Shown: positions 46,100-55,791, counted from the stretch's first letter. The stretch: 64,000 nucleotides of DNA from JAJEDW01 sp963555775 (GCA_963555775.3 CAUVWY020000009.1:992001-1056000), one strand, 5' to 3'. Made by a program: numbers and translations. Notes: a model not told the origin generated them from the sequence alone.

Positions 46100-46662
46100 C
46101 GCTTGAATCCTCATTACTGGACGCGACGCCCGCCACCGCGTCCGACTCGCAGTTCGCCGAGGCGACCTTGTTCAGCGCCTCGATCCGATCGCAGGCACCG
46201 CCGACAGACACGCGCGGATGCCCCGGCGCATCGTTTAATTACCTTACTCTTCGCATCCTCGCCTCTCCAAGGAAAGAAATGCTGACATCAAAAGGCTCGA
46301 CGCCCTCGCTCAAGCCTCAACCGGCCGTTTCCGGAAATCGAAAAATCTGAAGACTCCGACTATCGGTTTGGTCGATGTTCCCTTTCGTCTCGAACGTTTC
46401 GGATAAGAAAGTTGGGCTGTGGCTTCCGTCGCGGGTGCCCGGTTGAGGGTTGATCTTCCAGTGCAAGTCGCTCGGGCGACCGAGGCGGGGGGGTCGGCGC
46501 GGTAAAGCCCGAGGTCGTGCGATGCCGCCCGAATCCGTTGGGCCGAGGGGGGGGATTCGGCGCTTATTCATCGTCGCTCGTCAATGACGATGAGAGAGCA
46601 TCGTTCCCCTGCCTCTTCGACTCCGCCTCCGAAGACCCGATTTATAGTGAATGAACGTCACC
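46100..46662. other. Intergenic, no gene seen
   Basis: No supported gene. It contains G-rich tracts (about 46484-46492 and 46545-46553) and should include the promoter of the minus-strand TonB receptor. No clear promoter match or hairpin with T-run was found. The 107-base duplicated segment begins at its right edge. Confidence 0.4.
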
Positions 46663-46884
46663 GTGACTGTGCACACTTCTACCGCAGGCTCTCAGGGAAT
46701 GATCCAAAGGCGGTCGACGTCATCCTCCACGCCGATCATGATGGCGGTGGCGTAGTTGTTGTCCTGACACCCCCCGGGTGACTGTGCACACTTCTACCGC
46801 AGGCTCTCAGGGAATGATCCAAAGGCGGTCGACGTCATCCTCCACGCCGATCATGATGGCGGTGGCGTAGTTGTTGTCCTGACA
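46663..46884. repeat. Direct 107-base duplication over the 3' end of a gene
   Basis: Positions 46663-46769 and 46778-46884 are identical over 107 bases, separated by eight bases of C/G. The right copy contains the last codons and stop of the secreted-protein gene that ends at 46807; the left copy is an extra, gene-less duplicate of that end. Perfect identity indicates a very recent duplication, or an assembly artefact. Confidence 0.9.
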
Positions 46885-47631
46885 GATGTACTCGAACAAC
46901 TCGCGATCAGGCATCCAGCGCATGTTGAGCCCCCCGGTCCACGGCTCGGTATAGACATTCGGGTCCTCGATCGTGATCTCGTACGTCAGGTCATGAAGAC
47001 CCGTTCTGGTCAGGCGCTCGACCATGTGCAGGTCTTCGGTGTGGGGGCTCCGCCCACGGTCCATCCAGAACCGCTCGTTATACCCCACCGAATCGATCAC
47101 CAGCGTGTCGCCTTCCCAGCGACCGACGCTGTGTCCGTAGTAGCTCGGCGTCAGGTCTTCGGGATGCGGACGGCCATCCATAAAAATGGTCCGGTAGGTA
47201 TGCGGCCCGCCGATATCGAAGATGTATATCCGTTCGATCTCCGGGACCTCGACGATCTCGGCGCCGTAAGGAGTCAGCCACTGGCGGGGTCCGCCGGAGG
47301 GCTTGCACCGGGTGTGCGGCTCTAGTGGGCTGGCGCGGCGATAGGTGACCAGTTCACGGGCCCACGGTTGGTAAGGCGCCTCGCCGCCGTCGACGGGCGA
47401 CACGCCGCCGCCTCCGACCCAGAGGCCCGTTTCGCCCACGGGTGCGCCGAGCAGCACACGGCCTTCTTCGTTGCGAGGAGGCTCGACAAACGGCGGAGGC
47501 GGAGGCTGCTGCCGCCGCCGCACGGCTTGATCCTGAGGGAACTGCGTTCCCAGACCCTGGCCCGAGGCCCAGGGAGACACCGACAGGGCCACCGCAAACG
47601 TCAACAATGAAACCGTCAAAGAATGTCGCAC
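46807..47631 (-). CDS. Secreted protein of an Acidobacteriota-type family, unknown function
   Basis: 274 residues. GTG 47631 is chosen: AGGAGA lies a few bases upstream and the signal peptide (TVSLLTFAVALSVSPWASG) starts there; an ATG at 47664 lacks support. After a proline-rich linker come the conserved phrases IYIFDIGGPHTYRTIFMDGR, YYGHSVGRWEGDTLVIDSVG, MVERLTRTGLHDLTYEITIE, DPNVYTEPWTGG and FEYICQDNN. I know this pattern from many uncharacterised secreted proteins of Acidobacteriota and Gammaproteobacteria, with no assigned function. The 3' end lies within a 107-base direct duplication. Confidence 0.82.
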   Translation of the reverse strand: MRHSLTVSLLTFAVALSVSPWASGQGLGTQFPQDQAVRRRQQPPPPPFVEPPRNEEGRVLLGAPVGETGLWVGGGGVSPVDGGEAPYQPWARELVTYRRASPLEPHTRCKPSGGPRQWLTPYGAEIVEVPEIERIYIFDIGGPHTYRTIFMDGRPHPEDLTPSYYGHSVGRWEGDTLVIDSVGYNERFWMDRGRSPHTEDLHMVERLTRTGLHDLTYEITIEDPNVYTEPWTGGLNMRWMPDRELFEYICQDNNYATAIMIGVEDDVDRLWIIP

Positions 47632-48062
47632 ATCGATCTCCTGAGCACTCTCGCTTCTGAGCACTCTTGCCTGGAATGATCCGACCGATAGAGATGCCCG
47701 TTGCCGAAGCTATACGCAGCCGAGGGTGGTGTCAATCATATGTGCCAAATCGCCACCTGCGAGGCTGACGCGACCGCGTTGGAGCGCATGTCTGAAGACG
47801 AGATCACAGGAAGCGTGGATTCGCCGTTGCGCGCTCTTCCCAAGGGCGATATTTCGCGTTTCCGTCCAGCGAAGACTGGCATCGTCGAAGGGGCTGTCAG
47901 GTACCCCGCTCCCGGCCCATGCAAGGAACGTTCCGTCCGGGCGGCGCCGGCCTCCCCGGCCGCCAACACGGTGGCGGCCGCAGAGCAGGAAGTGCAGAAG
48001 TTCCTGCGCTTTGTTATTGGATTCCACATGGCAATCCTGCTCAGGTTTGCTAGGATTTCGAT
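47632..48062. other. Intergenic, no gene seen
   Basis: Open frames exist on both strands but none has a ribosome-binding site, signal peptide or recognisable motif. It separates a minus-strand from a plus-strand secreted-protein gene and so should hold two divergent promoters; none could be defined. Confidence 0.4.
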
Positions 48063-49097
48063 ATGTGTTCACGACCCACGCGCCAGACACGGCTTCTTCG
48101 TTGGAGTTGGTGGGCGACCCGAGCGCTCCTACTCCCCATCATCGTCATGCCGATCATGGCAGCAGCACAGGGCCGCCAGTTGCAACTCGCGTCGACGGCG
48201 TGGTCGCCGTTCACCAACGCGCCGGGACAGCCGCGGTTTGCCCACGATCTGGTCGGCTTGGCTCTCGTTCGCATCGGGATCACCGCTGAAACGGTCATCG
48301 TGGACGAGGCCAGACTGACGCCCTCACTGCTGAGCGGCGAGTTCGACGGAAGTGCGGCCCTCTGGAAGGACACGGAGCGGGAACGCGCGCTGATTTTCTC
48401 GCAGCCGTATCTTGAGAACCGGTTGATCCTCGTCGGGCGGCAGGGCAGCGACGTGTCCGCGACCTCGCTGGCCGACCTCGCCGGCAAGCGGATCGCCCTC
48501 GTCGCCGGGTACGCGTATGGCGAGGCAGTCGAGACGACGGACGGGCCGATCATCGTTGGCTCGAACAGCGAAGAGGACAGCGTCGCAAAGCTCCTCAACG
48601 GTGAGACGGACTACACCCTGATGGACGACCTGGTCGTCCAGTACCTCATCAGCAACCACGGAGAAGAGGCTCGAACGCGGCTCGCGTTCGGCTCGACGCC
48701 GCTGCTCACACGCTCGCTTCACCTCGCCCTCCACCGGTCGCTGCCGGACGCCGAGTCGATCATCTCGCGGTTCAACGCCGAGCTGCTCGGCATGATCGCC
48801 GACCGCAGCTACTATCGCCTGCTCCATCTCGACTGGATTCGAGCGGACGTCGACGGCGACGGTCGCGCGGAGTACGTGCCTCATGACGATCAAACCGGCC
48901 CGAGCCCGCCGGAGGATTCCTACGCGCTCTTCGCGACGGGCAGTCCGACGACGGAGCCCGGCACGACGCGGCGCTTCTACTTCGGCGGAAACATCCATGA
49001 AGGGTGGTCCACCGTGCCCGAACGGTACAAGGCCCCGCCCTCCAGCACACCCGATCCGGGTCGAAACGCGGTCAGAATCTTCACCTTCACGTGGTAG
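48063..49097 (+). CDS. Family 3 solute-binding-like exported protein
   Basis: 344 residues with a signal peptide (ALLLPIIVMPIMAAAQG). Residues about 40-265 show the SBP_bac_3 fold: QLASTAWSPFTN, FDGSAALWKDTERERALIFS, PYLENRLILVGRQ, LADLAGKRIALVAGYAYGEA, LLNGETDYTLMDDLVVQYLI. These proteins bind amino acids or similar small polar ligands. The C-terminal 75 residues are extra: a calcium-loop-like DVDGDGRAEYV and a beta-rich end. No transporter genes are adjacent. Ligand unknown. Confidence 0.78.
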   Translation: MCSRPTRQTRLLRWSWWATRALLLPIIVMPIMAAAQGRQLQLASTAWSPFTNAPGQPRFAHDLVGLALVRIGITAETVIVDEARLTPSLLSGEFDGSAALWKDTERERALIFSQPYLENRLILVGRQGSDVSATSLADLAGKRIALVAGYAYGEAVETTDGPIIVGSNSEEDSVAKLLNGETDYTLMDDLVVQYLISNHGEEARTRLAFGSTPLLTRSLHLALHRSLPDAESIISRFNAELLGMIADRSYYRLLHLDWIRADVDGDGRAEYVPHDDQTGPSPPEDSYALFATGSPTTEPGTTRRFYFGGNIHEGWSTVPERYKAPPSSTPDPGRNAVRIFTFTW

Positions 49098-49240
49098 CGG
49101 GAGCGGGTCGAGTGCGCCCGTCTCACGTAGTCCCGTAGAAGACCTCGGCCCAGGGCGCCTGGCGAAGCATTTGACTCTACCGCCTTCGCAGGGTCACAAG
49201 TACACTCATGAGTTCTCACTCAATTGAACGGGAAGGAACC

Positions 49241-49735
49241 ATGATGAAAAACCTTGCGCAAATCCTGACAGCAGGGAGTTGTATTGTCTTGCTGTCACCT
49301 TTTGCGTTGGCTCAACGCGCCGAAGACCGGGAGGCGATCAATGAGCTGATGTGGCGTTACGCGCGTGCCCTCGATACTTTCGATCCCGACGCTTATGCGG
49401 CCCTATACACCGAGGACGGACAATTCGGTGCTTCGACTACAGCTACCAAGGGCCGAGAGGCTCTATGGCAAATGATCGAAGATTTGAGGTCTGGACGTGA
49501 GGCGCGTGCGGCTGAAGGCAATCCCGCCTCGCCGATGTACCACATGAACACCGATGTCTGGATTGAATTCATCGACGATACGCATGCCCGGCATCATACC
49601 TATTGGTTGACCGTGAACGGAGCGGGTGGGGGCAACCCGGCAAGCATCGTCGCAGCCGGCCGTGGCGTGGATCATCTGGTGAAAGTCGACGGTCAGTGGC
49701 TCATTCAGATACGGGATGTGTCACCGCAGGATTGA
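49241..49735 (+). CDS. Exported SnoaL/NTF2-like protein
   Basis: 164 residues from ATG 49241 (GGAAGGAA upstream; 49244 is an alternative). Signal peptide LTAGSCIVLLSPFALA, then a single SnoaL-like cone fold: REAINELMWRYARALDTFDP, YAALYTEDGQF, TDVWIEFIDDTHARHHTYW, LVKVDGQWLIQIRDVS. The family covers hydratases, cyclases and ligand-binding domains; the polar cavity residues do not point to one reaction. It stands alone between the solute-binding gene and an NHL-repeat lipoprotein. Confidence 0.82.
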   Translation: MMKNLAQILTAGSCIVLLSPFALAQRAEDREAINELMWRYARALDTFDPDAYAALYTEDGQFGASTTATKGREALWQMIEDLRSGREARAAEGNPASPMYHMNTDVWIEFIDDTHARHHTYWLTVNGAGGGNPASIVAAGRGVDHLVKVDGQWLIQIRDVSPQD

Positions 49736-50026
49736 TCTGAAACATTGCGCGGTCTGCTTTGCACCTGCCACGCCCGTTTTTTTCAATAGTTCAATCTCCC
49801 GTTCCGGTTATCGAGTCCGGTTCCAAATCCGCCCGGCGCCCGCGCGGGCATGATCGCGCAAGCTCGATCGATGAATCCCGCGGACGCTCTCTCGTCAGTC
49901 GCCTGCCGCCCGATTTTTCGGTTCGATCGTCCGTATGAGCCGTGAACCCATCCGACCGATTTCACATCCTTCTTGCCTCCGGCCGAGGTCCCGTAACACA
50001 ATCACGGGCACTCGAAGGGGGTACTG

Positions 50027-51166
50027 ATGAACAGACACCGCATTGCGTACAACTTTGGTCGGTCGGCTCTATGGTTGCTTCCGGCAGCGCTCTTGGCGGC
50101 CTGTGTGGGAATGGAGACGCCCGCGCCTGAAGAGAGTCTGGCGGGCGCCGCGGGGCCGACTGAACAGAGTGACAGGCTGCTTTTGCCGAATCCGAATCCC
50201 GAGGTGATACTCGGTTGGGCCGACCTGCCCGACGGGCGAACGTGGGGATCGACCGCGGGTATCGATATCGGCCCCGACGGGAATATCTGGGCTTACGACC
50301 GGTGTGGAGCCAACGGTCTGGAGGGCGGCTGCGACACCTCCGACGTCGACCCGATCCTCAAGTTCGATCGCGAAACCGGCGAAGTCCTGACGAGTTTCGG
50401 CGCCGGGCTGTTCGTCACGCCACACGGATTCCACGTCGATGCCGAAGGCAACGTCTGGGTGACGGATTTCCAGGCAAATCCATCCGGTACCAAAGGTCAC
50501 CAGGCGATCAAGTTCAGTCCGGAAGGCGAGGTCCTGTTGCGGCTCGGAGAGGCCGGCGTACCCGGGACCGGTCCCGGCCAACTCAATGAACCCACCGACG
50601 TCATCACCGCCCCGAACGGCGACATATTCGTCGCCGACGGGCACAGTGGTCAGACTAACGATCCGCCGCCCGGTTCGACCGGACGGATCCTGAAGTTCAA
50701 CAGCGACGGCGAGTTCATCATGGAATGGGGCCGGATCGGCACGGCGATGGGCGAGTTCCGGACGCCTCATTCGCTGGCGTTCGATTCAAAAGGGCGCCTG
50801 TTTGTGGCGGATCGCGGCAACCATCGCATCCAGATTTTCGATCAAGACGGGAACTACCTGGATTCGTACGAGCAGTTCAGCCGGATCAGCGGCCTGTTCA
50901 TTACCGCGGACGACATGCTGTACGCGATCGATTCTGAATCGAACGAGAACAACCACCCCGGCTGGAAAACCGGCGTCCGTATAGGCCACGTCTCGGAGGA
51001 CCGCGTCACGGCCTTCATTCCGCCTCATGAGAACGAGGAGAGCGGCGGTCAGGGTGTTGCCGGGGAAGGCGTGGCCGTTGACGGAAACGGAGACGTCTAT
51101 GCGGCGGAAGGTCCCGGTTCGCGGCCCACTGCCGGGAGCGGTATCACAAAATACCTTCGACCGTGA
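50027..51166 (+). CDS. NHL-repeat lipoprotein (peptidyl-glycine lyase-like propeller)
   Basis: 379 residues. GAAGGGGG precedes the ATG; the signal ends LLAAC (lipobox, Cys about 25). The mature part is an NHL-type six-bladed propeller: GIDIGPDGNIWAYDRCG, GFHVDAEGNVWVTDFQA, PTDVITAPNGDIFVADGHS, HSLAFDSKGRLFVADRGNHR. The pattern, with His and Tyr/Asp at blade tops, resembles the lyase domain of peptidyl-alpha-hydroxyglycine amidating enzymes, though the metal ligands were not verified. Function outside that resemblance is unknown. It converges with the DUF5916 gene, whose stop is 13 bases away. Confidence 0.8.
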   Translation: MNRHRIAYNFGRSALWLLPAALLAACVGMETPAPEESLAGAAGPTEQSDRLLLPNPNPEVILGWADLPDGRTWGSTAGIDIGPDGNIWAYDRCGANGLEGGCDTSDVDPILKFDRETGEVLTSFGAGLFVTPHGFHVDAEGNVWVTDFQANPSGTKGHQAIKFSPEGEVLLRLGEAGVPGTGPGQLNEPTDVITAPNGDIFVADGHSGQTNDPPPGSTGRILKFNSDGEFIMEWGRIGTAMGEFRTPHSLAFDSKGRLFVADRGNHRIQIFDQDGNYLDSYEQFSRISGLFITADDMLYAIDSESNENNHPGWKTGVRIGHVSEDRVTAFIPPHENEESGGQGVAGEGVAVDGNGDVYAAEGPGSRPTAGSGITKYLRP

Positions 51167-51179
51167 GTTGTTACCTTCT

Positions 51180-53414
51180 TCAGAAGCGAACTGTGTACTG
51201 AATCTTCGCCGAGACCTTGCTCTCGCGAGCGACGAACTGATGGCCCGTTTCCGGATCCTGAATCCATCCCTGACCGAACACGAAGAAGAGGTCATTCCCG
51301 GGTTCGATGGTCCATCGCGCGCGGGACTGCCAGCCAAGGCTTCGAGACAGGTTGTCGAATTGAATCAGATTCGTGAACGACAGAAAGGGCGAAGCCGCAT
51401 AGTTGACCTGCCAGGTCAGAATGCGGGCAGCGAAGTTGCCTTCAGGCAATCGGGCAAATGTCTGGTTGGTGTTGACGCTGAATGTAAACCAGGGTGGAAT
51501 CTTGTAGGTCAGTCCTGTCGTAATTTCATCCGCGTTCCCGGACCAGTAAGACCCCACCGACCACCCCACCGTGACCTGCAGCCGACGTTTCGCTGCCGTG
51601 GCTACATTGCTTCTGAAGCGGGTGAATCGATATTCGCCGGGCGCGAGTGTGACGCCCGGGAAGATTTCGAACGGGGCAAAGAGGTGCTCATACCTGATGG
51701 ATGGCCAGAAGACGGCGTGGAGGGAGTCACCCGACCTGAAATGCCAGTCGATCGGGGCAGGAATGTACAGGTTCCAGCTTTCCACCGCCCCGTTGTCCAG
51801 ACGCGTGTACCGATTGTAGAAGATACCCATGAACATCTGCTGAATGCCGAGAAAACTTTCTGGCCGGGGATTGTACCGGCCGCCGACCCTGAGAAGCCGC
51901 AGGTTGCGTCGCCCGACGAAACCCAGCGCCGGCCTGAAATCCTGCTGAACTTCACGCCAGGTTAATTCCATCTCGACCAGGTCGTTCGGGTAGTCGAGCG
52001 AGAAACCATAGGATGAGTCTCGACCGGAAATGCCTTCGTTCCGGCTCTTGACTCCGTAGGCATTGAAAATCAGGTTCTTCGAAGTGCCCAGGAAACTGGA
52101 TGTCGCAAGACGCAGATCGACGCCGACTGTCTGGCTCGATATCGGTAGCGCCGGGTTGCCGTTCGTGTAGATGATGCCGATGTGGGATTGCTCCAGCAGA
52201 TTCCGTTTCACACGTCCGACGAACAAATTCTTGGCAGAAACGTCGGGCGTTTCCCGCGTGCGAACGTTCAGCACGCCGAGATCCGTGCGGCCGACTTTGC
52301 CGGTCAGCTTCAGTCCAACGTCGATGGGCACCTCTTCCTGCTCGAGCAGACCGATTCGGCGGCTGAAGAACGGGATCATTTCAAACCGGGTCGGCGCCAG
52401 GTAATTCGGTTCGGCGACAGACGTATCGGAGAATGCAAAGACTCCGGCGTCCTCGAGAAAGAATGCCCGTTTCTCGGGAAAGAACAGCGAGAAACGCGAA
52501 AGGTTGATCTGGCGTGCATCGACCTCGGTCTCGCCGAAGTCGGTATTCATGGTGGCCGACAGTTTCAAACTGGGAGTCAGGTTGTAGAAAACGTCGAGTC
52601 CCGGTTTTCCGATAATCGTGTTCTCGGCGTTTGCGTTGGTGTGGAGCCACCGGCCGCCGGCGAACGGCCGAATATCCAGCCCGATACCTTGGGTCACGTC
52701 GTCGAGGTTTGTAATCTCACCGGCTTCCGACACCTGAAAGAACTGAGTTTCAAGCCGCGCTCCAGACCAGCGGTCGTCTTCCAACTTTCGTTGGATGCGG
52801 CGAGCGATGTTGAATCCCCATACCGTCTGGTTGGACGGAAATCCAAGACTCTTGAACGGAATTGCGAATTCGGCGGACCACCCCTCTTCCGTACGGCGGG
52901 TCTGGACCTCCCAGATCGCATCCCAGTTCATGTTGGATTGACCGTTCGCGAACAGCAGACCGTCAACCAGTGCACCCGCTGGATTCGTTGCAAAGTAGAA
53001 GGCGTTCCGCTGGTCGCGATAGGTGTCGAGCACGATCTCGATCCGGTCGTCGGATCCCAGACTGGCGTCGCGCGCCATCTGAGTGCCGATGATCCCGTCC
53101 GGCTCCGAGTCGTAGCACATCACGCCGATATAGAGGTAGTTTGCGTCACGGAGCAGTGTGACTTCGGTCCTCTCTGTCGGCCTGACGCCGGTTTCCGGTT
53201 CCCTCTGTGTCAACTCGCCAATCGTTGGCGCCGTGCCCCATTCGGGTTCATCGAGTATTCCATCGATGACAATCTCCGACCTCACCGTCGTAACGACCGC
53301 GACCGGTTCGGGGACCTGGAAATTTGTGTTTGGCTGTGGCGTGGCGGCCAGGAGCGGTGTCGCGACGAGCAGAAATGTGAGAATCAATCTGCGAAGATGA
53401 AGTTTGCTGTCCAA
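51180..53414 (-). CDS. DUF5916 protein with family 9 carbohydrate-binding domain
   Basis: About 744 residues. TTG 53414 is chosen: AAGGA lies nine bases upstream, and a TATACT -10-like box at 53450-53445 would place the transcript start just before it. Signal peptide LILTFLLVATPLLAAT. Residues about 30-230 are a CBM9-like domain (IVIDGILDEPEWGTAPTIGE, LYIGVMCYDSEPDGI, WDAIWEVQTRRTEEGWSAEF), followed by a DUF5916 outer-membrane-barrel-like region (FFPEKRAFFLEDAGVFAF, YRFTRFRSNVATAAKRRLQV). Such proteins are widespread in Acidobacteriota and Bacteroidota and probably sit in the outer membrane; ligand unknown. Confidence 0.85.
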   Translation of the reverse strand: MDSKLHLRRLILTFLLVATPLLAATPQPNTNFQVPEPVAVVTTVRSEIVIDGILDEPEWGTAPTIGELTQREPETGVRPTERTEVTLLRDANYLYIGVMCYDSEPDGIIGTQMARDASLGSDDRIEIVLDTYRDQRNAFYFATNPAGALVDGLLFANGQSNMNWDAIWEVQTRRTEEGWSAEFAIPFKSLGFPSNQTVWGFNIARRIQRKLEDDRWSGARLETQFFQVSEAGEITNLDDVTQGIGLDIRPFAGGRWLHTNANAENTIIGKPGLDVFYNLTPSLKLSATMNTDFGETEVDARQINLSRFSLFFPEKRAFFLEDAGVFAFSDTSVAEPNYLAPTRFEMIPFFSRRIGLLEQEEVPIDVGLKLTGKVGRTDLGVLNVRTRETPDVSAKNLFVGRVKRNLLEQSHIGIIYTNGNPALPISSQTVGVDLRLATSSFLGTSKNLIFNAYGVKSRNEGISGRDSSYGFSLDYPNDLVEMELTWREVQQDFRPALGFVGRRNLRLLRVGGRYNPRPESFLGIQQMFMGIFYNRYTRLDNGAVESWNLYIPAPIDWHFRSGDSLHAVFWPSIRYEHLFAPFEIFPGVTLAPGEYRFTRFRSNVATAAKRRLQVTVGWSVGSYWSGNADEITTGLTYKIPPWFTFSVNTNQTFARLPEGNFAARILTWQVNYAASPFLSFTNLIQFDNLSRSLGWQSRARWTIEPGNDLFFVFGQGWIQDPETGHQFVARESKVSAKIQYTVRF

Positions 53415-53737
53415 AGACCACGTTCCTTGATCGGCCGGAATCGCAGTATACACCTTCCACAACCCACTCTATAAAAGAGAGTTGTCGTGTTCACACAGGC
53501 CGAAAGGAATTCCAAATACGTGCCGCGCACATCCTGATGAGGACCTTCGACCGATGACGTCGACTCACGGAAAGGAGGATCCGAATGACCGAAAACCATG
53601 AGCCTGTGGTAGATGCCTGCATGGCCGCGATCAGATAGGGAAAGCGACTGATTTCAGGCTCGCAACCATTGGGCGAGGCCGTGCATACTTTCACCACGTC
53701 TGGAATCGATTCGTTCCAGCAAGGACTGGAGGCTCGA
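53415..53737. other. Divergent intergenic region
   Basis: No gene seen. It carries the TATACT -10-like element for the minus-strand DUF5916 gene (53450-53445) and a short inverted repeat ACTCT-N7-AGAGT at about 53466-53482. The plus-strand promoter for the carboxymuconolactone-decarboxylase-like gene is expected here but could not be defined. Confidence 0.4.
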
Positions 53738-54406
53738 ATGAAATTACGCATCCTGACAGCATGTCTCTCATGGCTGGTCGCCGCTGGCCCAGGCCTGGAG
53801 GCGCAGCAAGCACCAACGCCGGGGAACGGCGCCGCCGATGAACTCGAACTCAACCTCGTTGGCAACCGGTTCGCTCCGCTCGAATACTCCGATCTCGACG
53901 AGTCCCAACGCACGATGGTGCGGGGCATCCTCGAAGGTCCGCGGACGAGAGTGGCCGGTCCATTCAACATGCTGCTGCGCTCTCCCGAGATGGGCGACCT
54001 GGCCCAGGCGCTGGGCGCGTACGTGCGCTTCGAATCGGTGTTGCCGGCCCGGCTTTGCGAGATGGCGATCATCATGACCGGCGCACACTGGAAGGCGGAA
54101 TACGAGTGGTACGCGCATAAGAGCCTGGCACTCGAGGCGGGGCTCGATCCGTCAATCGTTGACGCCATAGCCGCTGGCCGCCGTCCCTCGGGTATGCAAT
54201 CCGACGAAACTGTGCTCTACGACTTCTGTAATGATCTCTTGAACGAGCGCCGCGTCAGCGATGACACGATTGCCGCCGCGATCGATCGGTTCGGCGAGCG
54301 AGGTGTGGTCGACATCACCGGGACGCTCGGCTATTACAGCCTTGTCTCACTGCTGCTCAATGTCGACGAGCATCCGCTCCCGGATGGTGCGACGCCGCAG
54401 TTCTAA
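53738..54406 (+). CDS. Exported carboxymuconolactone decarboxylase-family protein
   Basis: 222 residues from ATG 53738 (GGAGG upstream). Signal peptide ILTACLSWLVAAGPGLEA. The CMD fold is seen in ARLCEMAIIMTGAHWKAEYE and WYAHKSLALEAGLDPSIVDA, with a second helical bundle (VLYDFCNDLLNERRV). No CxxC peroxidatic motif is present, so it is not an AhpD-type peroxidase; a His-based lyase or decarboxylase role is possible. Export of a CMD protein is unusual but recurs in Acidobacteriota. Substrate unknown. Confidence 0.82.
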   Translation: MKLRILTACLSWLVAAGPGLEAQQAPTPGNGAADELELNLVGNRFAPLEYSDLDESQRTMVRGILEGPRTRVAGPFNMLLRSPEMGDLAQALGAYVRFESVLPARLCEMAIIMTGAHWKAEYEWYAHKSLALEAGLDPSIVDAIAAGRRPSGMQSDETVLYDFCNDLLNERRVSDDTIAAAIDRFGERGVVDITGTLGYYSLVSLLLNVDEHPLPDGATPQF

Positions 54407-54454
54407 GCCGCGTTTTTCAAGGGTTTTCGTCACGAGGAGCCGGAGCCGTCATCC

Positions 54455-54515
54455 GGGCAGGATGCCCGCTTTCTCAGGCGCGTGCCTCGCGCCGGTCGCG
54501 CCGCATGAAGCGCGT
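54455..54515. repeat. Solitary copy of the palindromic intergenic repeat
   Basis: GGGCAGGATGCCCGC is a GC palindrome-like hairpin, continued by a word close to TTCTCAGGCGCGTGCCTCGC. The run GATGCCCGC...AGGCG...CTCGCGCC matches the unit at about 3486-3520 with few differences. Together they indicate a dispersed repeat family. It lies downstream of the CMD gene and in front of the DUF3500 gene end. Confidence 0.45.
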
Positions 54516-54633
54516 CAGGGACCGGAAGGTTTGTGGCGGAACTGGAAGTAAGCGCATCCGCTGCCGGGGCCGCCCCCATCGAGACGCTACGGGCGATTCT
54601 CGCCGTAGCCGTGTCGTACGGCCGCTCGGGGTT

Positions 54634-55791
54634 TCAAATTCCTGAATGGTCGTGCTGCTGGTAGTGCAACCGTAAGAGATCCTTGCCGTAATCGTTGCCG
54701 TTCGGAGTCCGCACGACCGTGTGGATGTGATTGCGTCCGGGCACGCCTCCCGACCGCTGATGATCGAACTCAATCAGGATCACGGGATTTTGGATGCGGT
54801 AGTAGAAGGGGCTGTCGGAGGCCGTGCTCCCGACCCAGGCAAAGAAAGTTTCGTCCATGTGGGGGCGGACCTCGTCCATCCTCACCTCAGCATGGCCGTC
54901 TCTCAGGTTGCCCACGTATTCGGCGATCAGATCGAGCAGAAGGTCCCGTTGCCCGTCGTCCAGATCGCGTGCCGGTATGCCGGCGTAGTCGAGTACCACG
55001 TTGTCCTGATAGGCGCCGACAAACCCCATGTTCTCCGTCTTCTCGCCCCCCGCGATCCTGGCCCGCTCCTGCTGTTCGCCGCTGAGGGCGTTAAACAGCG
55101 CGAGGCCCTTGTCCTGCACGTCCTGCAGCACGACCGTGCCCTCGAACTGGCCCGCATCGGCCCGAACCGGTTCGGAACCCATGAACACAGGCGTCATCAC
55201 CACCTGATCTCCGAGAACGAAATAGTTGACGATCAGATGGTGGCCGTCGAGTTGCCAACCCCAGGGTTCCGTTTCTGACGGGGTCCCCATCACGGTCATC
55301 CAATACAGCCAATGGCCGAACACGTCCCAGTCGTTCCGCATTTCGGCCAGGGTTTCGTTAAGTTTCATGATGTTCTCGACCTGCTCGAGTCCTCGGGCGC
55401 TTAGACTGGCCTCGAAGAGTTCGAACGCAAGCTCGCGCTGGCCCGTCGACATCTCGTCGAACCCGACGCCCTGGCGGGGAACGCGGGGACGGTTGTCCCA
55501 CCGCCGCCATTCGGAGTCATCCAGCCCGAACATCGTTTGTGCGCGCTGTTGTTCGTCCAGACCGTCGAGAAACGCTTCGGCCGCGGCGCGCACCGGTTCG
55601 GTGGACACCCCGGTCGAACGAATGTCGAACAGGTCGGAAATGACGCCGCCGTTCGTGGTGAGGCCCCGGAAGGCGTCAGCCACGCCCTGGTTCTGTTGCT
55701 CTTGCAGTTGCGCGCTGCGGTCAGGGACCTGTGCCCAGGCCAGCAGCGCGGCGACCGCGAAACACCCGCAGATCATTGTCAATTTTTTCAT
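54634..55791 (-). CDS. DUF3500 secreted protein
   Basis: 385 residues; GAGG before ATG 55791 and a signal peptide (ICGCFAVAALLAWAQ). DUF3500 hallmarks: MFGLDDSEWRRWDNRPR, GWQLDGHHLIVNYFVLGDQV, MTPVFMGSEPV, and the C-terminal HYRIQNPVILIEFDHQ-like and NHIHTVVRTPNGNDYGKDLL segments, rich in possible metal ligands. The family is widespread in Acidobacteriota and Planctomycetota, with unknown activity. Single-gene unit. Confidence 0.9.
   Translation of the reverse strand: MKKLTMICGCFAVAALLAWAQVPDRSAQLQEQQNQGVADAFRGLTTNGGVISDLFDIRSTGVSTEPVRAAAEAFLDGLDEQQRAQTMFGLDDSEWRRWDNRPRVPRQGVGFDEMSTGQRELAFELFEASLSARGLEQVENIMKLNETLAEMRNDWDVFGHWLYWMTVMGTPSETEPWGWQLDGHHLIVNYFVLGDQVVMTPVFMGSEPVRADAGQFEGTVVLQDVQDKGLALFNALSGEQQERARIAGGEKTENMGFVGAYQDNVVLDYAGIPARDLDDGQRDLLLDLIAEYVGNLRDGHAEVRMDEVRPHMDETFFAWVGSTASDSPFYYRIQNPVILIEFDHQRSGGVPGRNHIHTVVRTPNGNDYGKDLLRLHYQQHDHSGI

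Noticed and set aside
46480..46560. G-rich tracts as a regulatory quadruplex or gene start
   Set aside because: Runs are too irregular to claim a quadruplex, and the overlapping frame has no supported product.
47710..48090. Minus-strand open frame of 126 codons
   Set aside because: There is no ribosome-binding site, no recognisable motif, and it overlaps the start of the solute-binding gene.
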